Origin: Streptomyces sp. Je 1-79 | GTDB taxonomy: Bacteria > Actinomycetota > Actinomycetes > Streptomycetales > Streptomycetaceae | Direction: 5' to 3' | DNA: 64,000 bases | Assembly: GCF_025195125.1 (NCBI RefSeq) | Contig: NZ_JAMGSL010000009.1 | Span: 287,720 to 351,719, forward strand | In this document: positions 49,281 through 58,234 of the stretch, one piece after another | Position numbering within the stretch: the stretch's first letter is position 1 | Layout of the letters: the number at the start of each line of letters is the position of its first letter | The notes under the pieces: model-generated | Told to the model about the DNA's origin: nothing | The model's input: only the letters and a program-made list of their open reading frames with translations | The model's database searches: none | Translations under genes and position numbers: made by a program

Positions 49281-50534
49281 TCAGACCGCCGAGCCGGCCT
49301 TCCACGCCGACCAGCTCATGTTCCAGCCGTTGAGGCCGTTGTCCGGGGCGATCGTCTTGTCCTTGGAGTTCTTGACGATCACGACGTCACCGACGATCGA
49401 GTGGTCGTAGAGCCAGGCGGCCTGCTGCTTCGGGTCGCCGGCGCCCTTGACGTCGTTCAGGCCCACGCAGCCGTGGCTGGTGTTGGCGGAGCCGAAGATC
49501 GAGTCCGGGCCCCAGTAGTTGCCGTGGATGAACGTGCCCGAGGTGGACAGGCGCATGGCGTGCGGCACGTCCTTGATGTCGTACTCGCCCTTGCCGTCGT
49601 CGTCCGTGAAGCCGACGGTGGCACCGTTCATCCGGGTCTCCTTGAACTTCTCGGAGATCACCATCTGGCCGTTGTAGGTCGGGTTCTCCGGGGAGCCGGC
49701 GGAGATCGGGATCGTCTTGACCGTCTTGCCGTCCTGCTTGACCGTCATGGTCTTGGTGGCCACGTCGACGGTGGAGACCTGGTTGCGGCCGATCTTGAAG
49801 GTGACGGTCTTCTGCTGGACGCCGTAGACGCCCTCGGCGCCCTCGACGCCGTCGAGGTCCAGCTTCAGCGTGACCGTGGAGCCCTCGGTCCAGTAGTCCT
49901 CGGGGCGGAAGTCCAGGCGCTGGGAGTTGAACCAGTGCCCGACGACCTCCTGGCCGGTGCTGGAGGTCACCTTGACGCCGCCCTGGACGGCGGCCTTGTC
50001 GGTGATGGCCTTGTTGAACTTGAGCGAGACCGGCATGCCCACGCCGACGGTGGAGCCGTCCTCGGGCGTGAAGTTGCCGATGAAGCTGTTGGCCTGGGAG
50101 ACGGTGGTGAAGGAGGAGTTCTCGTGCGCCTCCAGGCCGTCCGCGTCCTTGGCCGTCGCGGAGATCTTGTAGACGGTGGCGCGCTTCAGCTGCTCGGTGG
50201 GCTTCCAGCTCAGCTTGTCCGCGGACAGCTCGCCCTTGACGCTCGCGCCCTCCTGGGTGGTCATCGTGACCTCGGTGAGCGTGCCCTCGGTGACGGTGAC
50301 CTTGGCGTCGTTGTTGATCGACGCGTTGGAGGCGCCGTTCTTGGGCGAGATGGATATCTGGGCCTTCGACGTCTTCTGCGCCGCGGCCTCGTCGACCTGA
50401 GCCTGTGACTGTGGCGACGTGGAGCTGTCGGCCGCGCCGCCCTTGTCCCCGTCGCTGCACGCCGAGAGCACCAATACGCCGCCGAGCACCGCGGCAGCCG
50501 CCGCCAGGCCCTTGCGACGCTTGCTGTCCGTCAT
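49281..50534 (-). CDS. Lipoprotein L,D-transpeptidase (YkuD)
   Basis: 417-residue exported lipoprotein. The lipobox LVLSAC places the lipidated Cys at residue 26. Two Ig-like domains follow (ISISPKNGASNASI..., and NFTPEDGSTVGVGMPVSLKFNKA). The C-terminal YkuD domain has the catalytic HGNYWGPDSIFGSANTSHGC with C356. It forms 3-3 cross-links in peptidoglycan, or attaches proteins, outside the membrane; the Ig-Ig-YkuD layout is that of mycobacterial LdtMt2. ATG at 50534 (GGAG upstream) is preferred; ATG at 50549 adds five residues. A long upstream region of about 250 bp holds its promoter. Confidence 0.92.
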   Translation of the reverse strand: MTDSKRRKGLAAAAAVLGGVLVLSACSDGDKGGAADSSTSPQSQAQVDEAAAQKTSKAQISISPKNGASNASINNDAKVTVTEGTLTEVTMTTQEGASVKGELSADKLSWKPTEQLKRATVYKISATAKDADGLEAHENSSFTTVSQANSFIGNFTPEDGSTVGVGMPVSLKFNKAITDKAAVQGGVKVTSSTGQEVVGHWFNSQRLDFRPEDYWTEGSTVTLKLDLDGVEGAEGVYGVQQKTVTFKIGRNQVSTVDVATKTMTVKQDGKTVKTIPISAGSPENPTYNGQMVISEKFKETRMNGATVGFTDDDGKGEYDIKDVPHAMRLSTSGTFIHGNYWGPDSIFGSANTSHGCVGLNDVKGAGDPKQQAAWLYDHSIVGDVVIVKNSKDKTIAPDNGLNGWNMSWSAWKAGSAV

Positions 50535-50714
50535 CACACGCTTCTCCATCGTTGCCGAATCCCTGCCAACACTTGCCTGAACATCCATGACACCCCGTCC
50601 GGTTCCGGATGCGGGGGCTTTGTGGGGAACACCACTGATCGACACGCACGTACGGTGCTCCCGGTTCCGCAACCGGAGCCCTACCCGGATTCAGCGGGCG
50701 GATTCCGACACGGG

Positions 50715-50761
50715 GGAGCCCCGGGTGTGTGTGACGTCTCACGACGTCGTCCCGGGGCTCC
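50715..50761 (-). terminator. Terminator of acidic hypothetical gene
   Basis: GGAGCCCCGGG and CCCGGGGCTCC arms separated by 25 nt, about 20 bp beyond the stop codon. Confidence 0.7.
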
Positions 50762-50781
50762 GAGCAGGGCGGATCGCGCTG

Positions 50782-51123
50782 CTAGGCCGATTCTTCGTCG
50801 TCTTCCTCGTCCCCATCCTCCTCGTCGAGCTCCCACTCCTGGGCATCGGGGTCGTAGTCGACCTCCTCGCTGGTCCAGGAGGCCTGGACCAGGTCGACGC
50901 CGGGGACGTCCCTGACGAGGTCGAAGGGCTCGATGAGGTAGGCCAGCGCCTCGGCGCTGTCCTCGTGCACGGAGGAGCGGGCGTGCGCGCGCTCCTCCTC
51001 GGGCATGAACTCGTCGTTCTCGATCCGCCCGACGGCCGCCCCGCTCAGCTCCTGGGCTCCGGCGATCTCCAGGACGACTTCCACCCGAAGCCGCACATAA
51101 CGTGGTGTCTCTGCAGTGCTCAT
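50782..51123 (-). CDS. Acidic hypothetical protein
   Basis: 113-residue soluble protein. The ordered part (YVRLRVEVVLEIAGAQELSGAAVGRIENDEF, then SVHEDSAEALAYLIEPFDLVRDVPGVDLVQASW) suggests alternating strands and helices. The C-terminal 25 residues are almost entirely Asp and Glu (EWELDEEDGDEEDDEESA). Conserved in streptomycetes as I recall, with no function assigned. ATG at 51123 starts the family-like sequence MSTAETPRYVRL. Divergent from the sortase-substrate gene. Confidence 0.8.
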   Translation of the reverse strand: MSTAETPRYVRLRVEVVLEIAGAQELSGAAVGRIENDEFMPEEERAHARSSVHEDSAEALAYLIEPFDLVRDVPGVDLVQASWTSEEVDYDPDAQEWELDEEDGDEEDDEESA

Positions 51124-51232
51124 ACGTCGGAGCGTAGGCCGCCCGGGGTCTCGACTTTCCTGCGACCCGCTGTGTTCATTAGCATCGGCGCACCTACCAA
51201 TTCGCGGTTTCCGCAAGGGGGATCGAATCTCT

Positions 51233-51493
51233 GTGTCCGTCGCTCGACGCCCGCTGCTGACCGCCTCGGCGGCCGGGGCGCTGCTCTTCGCTCTCTGGTT
51301 CGTACCGTCCGCGAACGCGACCGACGAGGGTCATGTCACCGCGACCGAGCAGGAGGACGCGGGGGGCGGGGCGCGGCTCGCCGAGACCGGCGGCCCGAAC
51401 ACGACTCCGTACGTGATCGGCGGGACGGGATTCCTCGCGGTGGGGGCCGGGTTCGTGACGCTGGCGATGAGACGCGGCGGCCGGGCGCACTGA
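51233..51493 (+). CDS. Small sortase-anchored protein (LAETG)
   Basis: 86-residue exported protein. A signal peptide (VSVARRPLLTASAAGALLFALWFVPSANA) precedes a mature segment of only about 25 residues. A cell-wall sorting signal ends the protein: LAETG, hydrophobic helix (PYVIGGTGFLAVGAGFVTLAM), and RRGGRAH tail. LAXTG is the motif used by class E sortases in Streptomyces, which also anchor long chaplins. After sorting only a very short acidic peptide (DEGHVTATEQEDAGGGAR) would remain on the wall. GTG start with AAGGGGG about 10 nt upstream. Confidence 0.8.
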   Translation: MSVARRPLLTASAAGALLFALWFVPSANATDEGHVTATEQEDAGGGARLAETGGPNTTPYVIGGTGFLAVGAGFVTLAMRRGGRAH

Positions 51494-51509
51494 GGCAGAC
51501 GTACGACGG

Positions 51510-51543
51510 AGGGCCGCGGCCCCCAGGTGGGAGCCGCGGCCCT
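51510..51543. terminator. Terminator between LAETG gene and hutH
   Basis: AGGGCCGCGGC and GCCGCGGCCCT arms, 12-nt loop, followed by TTT; between convergent genes. Confidence 0.85.
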
Positions 51544-51563
51544 TTCCGCTGTTCGCGCGTCCG

Positions 51564-53111
51564 TTACGCCAGGGGGCCGGTGACCGGCTCCACGGCGGCG
51601 ACGAGCTTCCCCTCGCGGACGAAGGCGTCGGCCGCCTCCAGGTCCGGGGCGAGGAAGCGGTCCGGACCCGGGCCCTCGACGCCGGCGTCCCGCAGGGCGG
51701 TGATGGCGGCCTGCGAGGCGGGCGCGGGGGTGAGGCCGCGGCGGAGCTCGATCCCGCGGGTGGCGGCGTAGAGCTCGACGGCGATGATCCGGTTGAGGTT
51801 GCCGATCGCGGTGCGCAGCTTGCGGGCGGCGGACCAGCCCATGGAGACGTGGTCCTCCTGCATCGCGGAGGACGGGATGGAGTCGGCGGAGGCCGGGACG
51901 GCCAGCCGCTTCATCTCGCTGACCAGGGCCGCCTGGGTGTACTGGGCGATCATCAGGCCCGAGTCGACGCCCGCGTCGTCGGCGAGGAAGGGCGGCAGGC
52001 CGTGGGACCGGTTCTTGTCGAGGAGCCGGTCGGTGCGGCGCTCGGCGATGGAGCCCAGGTCGGCGGCGGCGATGGCGAGGAAGTCGAGGACGTACGCGAC
52101 GGGGGCGCCGTGGAAGTTGCCGTTGGAGCGGACCTGGCCGTCGGCCAGGATCACCGGGTTGTCGACGGCGGAGGCGAGCTCGCGCTCGGCGACCGTACGG
52201 GCGTGGGCCAGGGTGTCGCGGCCGGCGCCGGCGACCTGCGGGGCGCAGCGCACGGAGTACGCGTCCTGGACGCGCGGGGCCTCCTCCTCCTGGAAGTGGC
52301 CGGTGAGCCCCGAGCCCTTGAGCACCGCGAGCATGTTGGCGGCGGAGGCGCCCTGGCCCGGGTGGGGGCGGATGGCGTGCAGCTCGGGTTCGAGGACCTT
52401 CTCGGTGCCCAGGAGGGCTTCCAGGGAGAGGGCCGCGGTGATGTCCGCGGACTTGTAGAGCGTGTCGAGGTCGGCGAGGGCCATGATCAGCATGCCGAGC
52501 ATGCCGTCGGTGCCGTTGAGGAGGGCGAGGCCCTCCTTCTCGCGGAGCTCGACGGGCTGGATCCCGGCGGCGGCGAGCAGCTCCCCGGCGGGCTTCACGG
52601 CGCCGTCGGGGCCCTCGGCGTCACCCTCGCCCATCAGCGCCAGGGCGCAGTGCGAGAGCGGCGCGAGGTCGCCGGAGCAGCCGAGGGAGCCGTACTCGTG
52701 CACGACCGGCGTGATGCCCGCGTTGAGGACGTCGGCCATGGTCTGGGCGACCTCGGGACGGACACCGGTGTGCCCGGAGGCGACGGTCTTGAGCCGCAGG
52801 AACATGAGCGCCCGGACGACCTCCCGCTCGACGCGCGGCCCCATGCCGGCGGCGTGCGAACGGACGATGTTGCGCTGGAGCTGCGCCCTCAGCTCGGGGC
52901 TGATGTGCCGGGTGGCGAGAGCCCCGAACCCGGTCGAGACGCCGTAGACGGGCTCGGGCTTGGCGGCGAGCGCGTCGACGACGGCACGGGAGTCGGCAAG
53001 CGCCTGCACGGCCTCGGGGGACAGCTCGATGCGGGCGCCGTGGCGGGCGACGTCGATGACGTCCTGGAAGGTGGTTCCGGACGTGCCAAGGACGACTGAG
53101 TGCATATCCAT
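51564..53111 (-). CDS. hutH: Histidine ammonia-lyase
   Basis: 515-residue enzyme converting L-histidine to urocanate and ammonia, the first step of histidine use. The MIO electrophile forms from C145-S146-G147 in YGSLGCSGDLAPLSH; Cys in place of the usual Ala at the first position is, as I recall, normal for Streptomyces HutH. Other landmarks: YGVSTGFGALA, LLNGTDGML, AYSVRCAPQV, NPVIL and MQEDHVSMGW. ATG at 53111 (MDMHSVV) matches the S. coelicolor enzyme as I remember it. Divergent from the SnoaL-like gene. No other hut genes are in the window, typical of the scattered Streptomyces hut system. Confidence 0.96.
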   Translation of the reverse strand: MDMHSVVLGTSGTTFQDVIDVARHGARIELSPEAVQALADSRAVVDALAAKPEPVYGVSTGFGALATRHISPELRAQLQRNIVRSHAAGMGPRVEREVVRALMFLRLKTVASGHTGVRPEVAQTMADVLNAGITPVVHEYGSLGCSGDLAPLSHCALALMGEGDAEGPDGAVKPAGELLAAAGIQPVELREKEGLALLNGTDGMLGMLIMALADLDTLYKSADITAALSLEALLGTEKVLEPELHAIRPHPGQGASAANMLAVLKGSGLTGHFQEEEAPRVQDAYSVRCAPQVAGAGRDTLAHARTVAERELASAVDNPVILADGQVRSNGNFHGAPVAYVLDFLAIAAADLGSIAERRTDRLLDKNRSHGLPPFLADDAGVDSGLMIAQYTQAALVSEMKRLAVPASADSIPSSAMQEDHVSMGWSAARKLRTAIGNLNRIIAVELYAATRGIELRRGLTPAPASQAAITALRDAGVEGPGPDRFLAPDLEAADAFVREGKLVAAVEPVTGPLA

Positions 53112-53206
53112 ATTCAGCAGCCTACGGACTGAAGACCTGCATGTCACTAGTCGACCGCCGGACGGGTCCTGACGGGGGTCTTGAACTCAAGTGCGGTTGA
53201 GGTTCC

Positions 53207-53638
53207 ATGCTGATCGGCATGGAGACGACACTCATCGATCAGCAGACGCGGGAAACCGAGACGGAAGCGATCAAGCGGGTGATCGCGGCGATGGAGCACT
53301 CCCAGCAGAACGAGTTGCCCGAAGCGTTCGTCGGGCTGTTCCGGGCCGATGCGATCTGGACGACCGGCGACGGCAGGCGCCTCACCGGCCGCGACGAGAT
53401 CTCGGCCTTCACCCACGAGGTACTGCCCGGCTCCATGGGGGAGTCGACGGCCACGTACGAGGTGCAGGACGTGCTCTTCGTCCGCCCCGACGTCGCCGCG
53501 GTCAAGGCACGCGCGCAGTACTGGACGCTGGGCGGCGAGACGATCGGCGACGCGGGCGCCCCGCTCTACGTGATGGCGAAGGAGGAGGGGCGGTGGCGCC
53601 TGGTCGCCTGCCAGAACACGGAGGTACCGACCCCGTGA
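53207..53638 (+). CDS. SgcJ/EcaC-type SnoaL-like protein
   Basis: 143-residue NTF2-fold protein. The pattern EAFVGLFRADAIWTTGDGRRLTGRDEISAFTHEVLPG, ATYEVQDVLFVRPDVAAVKARAQYW and RWRLVACQNTEV is that of the SgcJ/EcaC oxidoreductase-like group. Members occur singly or in antibiotic clusters; no reaction is proven for stand-alone copies. TTGAGG lies 5 nt before the ATG at 53207; ATG at 53219 is possible. It stands alone and is followed by 183 bp of GC-rich repeats. Confidence 0.85.
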   Translation: MLIGMETTLIDQQTRETETEAIKRVIAAMEHSQQNELPEAFVGLFRADAIWTTGDGRRLTGRDEISAFTHEVLPGSMGESTATYEVQDVLFVRPDVAAVKARAQYWTLGGETIGDAGAPLYVMAKEEGRWRLVACQNTEVPTP

Positions 53639-53685
53639 CGCATCCGGGCCCGCCCGGACCCTGAGGCCACGCCCCGGCGGGGCGC

Positions 53686-53726
53686 GGCCGGTCCCGGCGG
53701 GGCGGCCCGGCCGGTCCCGGCGGGGC
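53686..53726. repeat. 18-bp direct repeat and 9-C run
   Basis: GGCCGGTCCCGGCGGGGC occurs at 53686-53703 and 53709-53726. A run of nine C residues follows at 53810-53818. The 183-bp gap between the SnoaL-like and GGDEF genes holds nothing else recognisable. Confidence 0.85.
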
Positions 53727-53821
53727 ACCTGCGCGCCGTCGGGGCGAGCGGCACCGTCCGTGCGCGGGTCGGTCCCGGTGGCCGGCTCCTCCGGAGGCGT
53801 GGCGCCCCGCCCCCCCCCGCC

Positions 53822-54937
53822 CTATACCGGCGGGGCGTCACGGAAGCGCCTGCGGTCGCGTGCGCCGGGCGGGGCGTCGGCCAGCTGGATGACCGTGCCG
53901 TCGCGGCCCGCCACCACCGGCTTCGCCGATCGGGCGGCCTTGGCCTGGTACTGGGCCGCGTCGGCGAGGCGGAAGAGCCGGCGGGCGGACTTGAGCGGGC
54001 CGATGGGGTCACCCGTCGAGGCGACACCGCAGGCGACGCCCTCGCCGAGTTCCAGTTCGCCCGCACGGACGCAGAGTTCGTCCGCGACCGCCACCACCTC
54101 GTCCGCCGTCGGGCCGACCGACAGCAGACAGAACTCGTCGCCGCCGAGGCGCGCCGACAGCGCTCCGGGGAGCATGGCCCCGCACCGGGAGAGCACCGAG
54201 CCGAACCGTTCCAGCAGGCGGTCGCCGACCGCGTGGCCATGGGTGTCGTTGACCCGCTTCAGACCGTTCAGGTCGCAGACGACCAGGCTCACCACCGACT
54301 CGTCGAGCCGGTAGCGCTCGATCGCCTCGTCGAGCCGGGTGTCGACCGCGCGCCGGTTCGCGAGGCCCGTCAGCGGGTCGGTGAAGGCCAGCTTCCGCAC
54401 CTCCTCCAGCCGTTCCGCCTGGGCGATGCCCGCCGCGACCACGGCGGCCAGCACCGCCGCGAAGTCCGCGTCGTCACGGTCGAAGACCGGCGCCCCCGCC
54501 GGACGGGCGACATACAGCTCACCCCAGGCCCGTCCGTGCAGCACGACCGGGGCGACCACGCAGCAGCCTCGCCCGCGCTTGCGCAGTCCGGTGACGCGGC
54601 CGGACGGGACGCGGTCGCCCGCGGTCTCCACCCAGGCGTCCGGCTCACCGCCGCCCGCCCACCGCGCGTGCAGGAACTCGGTGATCTCGGGGAACTGGTG
54701 CACGGGGTACGTCTCCGCGTCGGGGAACTCCTCCTCCCCCACGGCTCGCTCCCCGGCGTTGACCAGCACCTTCAGCCGGCCGTGGTCGCGCTGCCAGACC
54801 GACAGTGCGGCGAAGCTCCCGCCGAGCCCGTCGCGGGCGCCCAGCGCGGCGGCCCGCCAGAACTCGCGCGGGGTGTGCGCCGCCGCCATCGCCTGCGCCA
54901 GCGCCACTACGGCCCGCAACCGCACGTCCTCTCCCAT
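53822..54937 (-). CDS. GAF-GGDEF diguanylate cyclase
   Basis: 371-residue protein with an N-terminal GAF-like sensor domain (about 1-175) and a GGDEF domain (about 185-345). The active-site motif is RLGGDEF (265-269 for GGDEF), and FTDPLTGLANRRA plus DLNGLKRVNDTHGHAVGD are intact, so it should make cyclic di-GMP from two GTP. No RxxD product-inhibition site precedes GGDEF. There is no EAL domain. Cyclic di-GMP controls development in Streptomyces through BldD. By position it could match the S. coelicolor gene called cdgE (memory). The GGAGG is very close to the ATG; GTG at 54925 is an alternative start. Confidence 0.9.
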   Translation of the reverse strand: MGEDVRLRAVVALAQAMAAAHTPREFWRAAALGARDGLGGSFAALSVWQRDHGRLKVLVNAGERAVGEEEFPDAETYPVHQFPEITEFLHARWAGGGEPDAWVETAGDRVPSGRVTGLRKRGRGCCVVAPVVLHGRAWGELYVARPAGAPVFDRDDADFAAVLAAVVAAGIAQAERLEEVRKLAFTDPLTGLANRRAVDTRLDEAIERYRLDESVVSLVVCDLNGLKRVNDTHGHAVGDRLLERFGSVLSRCGAMLPGALSARLGGDEFCLLSVGPTADEVVAVADELCVRAGELELGEGVACGVASTGDPIGPLKSARRLFRLADAAQYQAKAARSAKPVVAGRDGTVIQLADAPPGARDRRRFRDAPPV

Positions 54938-55023
54938 TCCTCCAGCTTAGGTAGGTTTCGCCCGTTTTTACGTCTGGGGCGTCACAGAAAGTGACATCAC
55001 GGGCGGATCGGGAGACTTCTCAC

Positions 55024-55047
55024 CGGAATTCCAGACGGAATTCCAGA
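55024..55047. repeat. 12-bp tandem repeat with EcoRI-like dyads
   Basis: GGAATTCCAGAC occurs twice in tandem, each copy with a GGAATTCC palindrome, immediately beyond the enoyl-CoA hydratase stop. A third TCAGAC remnant follows at 55055 side. Confidence 0.9.
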
Positions 55048-55054
55048 CAAAATC

Positions 55055-55852
<798 letters not shown>

Positions 55853-55930
55853 GACCGCACCCTCCCGGTTAACGCCTGTTAACGACTGTTCACCGGGATC
55901 TTAGGGCGAGCCCGACCCGCCCGGCACCCC

Positions 55931-57070
55931 CTAAGTGGGGCGGCGGGTCAGGTGCCAGGGCTCCACGACGCCGAGACCGCGCACAGGGCGCTGCCACATC
56001 GGCTGGAGCGCGAAGCGGTACGTCGGCGGCTGCTCGCCCTCCTTCTCGGCGCGGGCCGCCTCCTCGGCCGCCTGCGTCTCGGAGACGGGCGCGTCGCCGG
56101 TGCGGGTGAGCTCCTCGGCGAGCGCCCCGTCGACCAGGACGGTGTCCTTCGGAGCTATCGACGTGAGCCGGCTCGCCAGGTTCACCGTCGTACCGAAGAC
56201 GTCGCCCATCCGGGTCGTCACCGTGCCGAAGGCGATGCCGACGCGCAGGGCGGGCATCGTCTCGTCGTGGCTGAGCGTCTCGATCAGCCGCAGCGCGATC
56301 TCCGCGGCGGTGCCGGCGTCGTCGGCCGCGTAGAGGACCTCGTCGCCGAGGGTCTTGATGAGGCGGCCGCCATGGGCGGCGACGAGGTCGGCGCAGGTGG
56401 TCTCGAAGGCCTCGACGAGCTCGCCGAGCTCCTCCTCCTCCAGCCGGCGGGTCAGCCGGGTGAAGCCGACCAGGTCGGCGAAACCGACCGCGAGCCGCCG
56501 GTCCACCATCTCCTCGTCGTCCGCGGCCTGCACGACGCGGCCGGTGGCGGCGGCGAGCTGGCGGCGCCAGACGTAGATCAGGAACTCCTCCAGCTCGGGC
56601 AGGAGCAGCTCGACCAGGGGGTACGTGACTTCCGTACGGGTCATTCCGGGCTCGGGCGGCTCGGTCAGGCCCTCCAGGAACGAGTCGATCTGCCACTCGG
56701 CGAGCCGGGCCGTGGTCTGTCCGGTGGAACGGGCGACCTGGACGGCCATGGGCTCGCTGAGCAGTCCGGCCTCGACGAGACCGGCGAGCCGGCGCAGGGC
56801 GAGCACGTCGGCCTCGGTGAGCGCCTTGGCCTGGCCGATGTCGGCGAAGCCCATGGCGCGCCAGAAGCGGGAGGCCAGCTCCATGGAGACGCCTGCGGTG
56901 CGGGCGGCCTGGAAGGGCGTGTAGCGCCGGTCCGCGCCGAGGATGAGCTGTTCGAGGCGGATCGCCAGGGGGTCGTCGGTCGGCTCGGCCGTGTGGTCGA
57001 CATGGTGGTGCGGGGTCGGGTACGCCGGTGGCTCGGCCTCGCCGCCGTTGTGCTCGTCGTCGACGGTCAC
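55931..57070 (-). CDS. cya: Class III adenylate cyclase
   Basis: 379-residue soluble cyclase. The N-terminal helical regulatory domain (about 35-170) resembles the autoinhibitory domain of Rv1264-type cyclases. The catalytic domain (about 185-340) has both metal aspartates (D199 in GFADLVGFTRL, D243 in TLGDEVLYA), the adenine-specifying K239, and N297/R301 in NLASRLTS for the transition state. It makes cAMP, which in Streptomyces affects germination and development. GTG at 57070 is chosen over ATG at 57121 because AGGAGG lies exactly 6 nt before it. Confidence 0.94.
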   Translation of the reverse strand: MTVDDEHNGGEAEPPAYPTPHHHVDHTAEPTDDPLAIRLEQLILGADRRYTPFQAARTAGVSMELASRFWRAMGFADIGQAKALTEADVLALRRLAGLVEAGLLSEPMAVQVARSTGQTTARLAEWQIDSFLEGLTEPPEPGMTRTEVTYPLVELLLPELEEFLIYVWRRQLAAATGRVVQAADDEEMVDRRLAVGFADLVGFTRLTRRLEEEELGELVEAFETTCADLVAAHGGRLIKTLGDEVLYAADDAGTAAEIALRLIETLSHDETMPALRVGIAFGTVTTRMGDVFGTTVNLASRLTSIAPKDTVLVDGALAEELTRTGDAPVSETQAAEEAARAEKEGEQPPTYRFALQPMWQRPVRGLGVVEPWHLTRRPT

Positions 57071-57249
57071 CGGCCGCCTCCTGCCCGTTCCCTGCCCACT
57101 GCCCTGCCGATCTGTCGCCATGGATCGCGCTCCACGATACGACAGGTGTGTGCCAGCTCACGCCGTTCCGGTCGCGTCCCATGTTTACGCGTCGGCGCCC
57201 ACCACCATGGGGTGGGCGCCGGTCACGCAGGGCGAGGAAGGAGCCGCCG

Positions 57250-58101
57250 TCAGCCCGTCGCGCGGACGTGGACGATGTCGCCCGCCGCGACCGCCTCCGT
57301 GCCGCCGCCCTCCGTCGCCACCACCAGGCGCCCGTCTCCGTCCACGGCCAGCGCCTCGCCCTCCAGCATCCGCTCGCCCGGGAGGTCCGCCCGGACGTGA
57401 CGGCCCAGGGTCGAGCAGTTCGCCGCGTACGCCGCCTGGAGGCCGGACGCCTCGGGGTCGCCGTCCGCCCGCACCCAGTCCCCGTACCAGTGCTCCAGCG
57501 ACCGCAGGACCGCCCGCAGCAGCGTGTCCCGGTCCGTCGAGACGGCGTCCGCGAGGAGCAGGGAACCGGCCGCGGGCACCGGGAGTTCGTCCTCCTTCAG
57601 CGTCACGTTGACGCCGATGCCGACGACGATGCCGTCCTCGCCCGCCCGCTCGGCGAGGATCCCGCCGGTCTTCCGCTCCTCGCCGCCGACGGAAACCAGC
57701 AGGTCGTTCGGCCACTTGAGGGAGAGGTCCACGCCCGCGGACTTCGCGAGCCCGGTCGCGGCGGCGACACCGGCGAGCAGCGGGAGCCAGCCCCAGCGGT
57801 GGACGGGCACGTCCGGCTTGAGCAGGACGGAGAGGAAGAGCCCGGCCCGCGGCGGCGACACCCAGTCGCGGTCGAGGCGGCCGCGGCCCGAGGTCTGCTC
57901 CTCGGCGACGAGCACCGCGCCCTCGGGCAGCTCGTCGGCGCGGGCGGCCAGGTCGGAGTTGGTGGAACCGGTCGTGGTGACCAGGTCGAGCGAGGTCCAC
58001 AGTCCGTCGTCGCGGACGAGCGCGCGGCGCAGCGCGGAGGCGTTGAGCGGGGGCCGGTCCAGGTCGGACCACCGCGCTCCTGAGGCATCGGAGGACGTCA
58101 T
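57250..58101 (-). CDS. birA: Biotin-[acetyl-CoA carboxylase] ligase
   Basis: 283-residue biotin protein ligase lacking the DNA-binding domain (class I). TTGSTNSDL binds biotin, TSGRGRLDRDW is the GRGRxxR/W adenylate loop, and LSLKWPNDLLV contributes the catalytic Lys. A C-terminal SH3-like end (RMLEGEALAVDGDGRLVV) follows. It biotinylates the carboxylase alpha subunits that pair with the adjacent pccB product. ATG at 58101; the longer upstream frame lacks coding character. Divergent from pccB. Confidence 0.94.
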   Translation of the reverse strand: MTSSDASGARWSDLDRPPLNASALRRALVRDDGLWTSLDLVTTTGSTNSDLAARADELPEGAVLVAEEQTSGRGRLDRDWVSPPRAGLFLSVLLKPDVPVHRWGWLPLLAGVAAATGLAKSAGVDLSLKWPNDLLVSVGGEERKTGGILAERAGEDGIVVGIGVNVTLKEDELPVPAAGSLLLADAVSTDRDTLLRAVLRSLEHWYGDWVRADGDPEASGLQAAYAANCSTLGRHVRADLPGERMLEGEALAVDGDGRLVVATEGGGTEAVAAGDIVHVRATG

Positions 58102-58234
58102 GCAAGCCAGACTAGGTGTGGCAAAGACCGCAGTGCCGAACCGTATCGGCGTCGATACCCTACGGATCAGTAGCCGGGCAGTAGCCCATTCGTACCCAAC
58201 GAACCCCCGTGACCAGGCAGGGAGCCGCATCCCG

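Noticed and set aside
51564..53111. Mutated active site (Cys-Ser-Gly instead of Ala-Ser-Gly) in hutH
   Set aside because: As far as I recall this is normal in Streptomyces histidine ammonia-lyases and still forms the cofactor.
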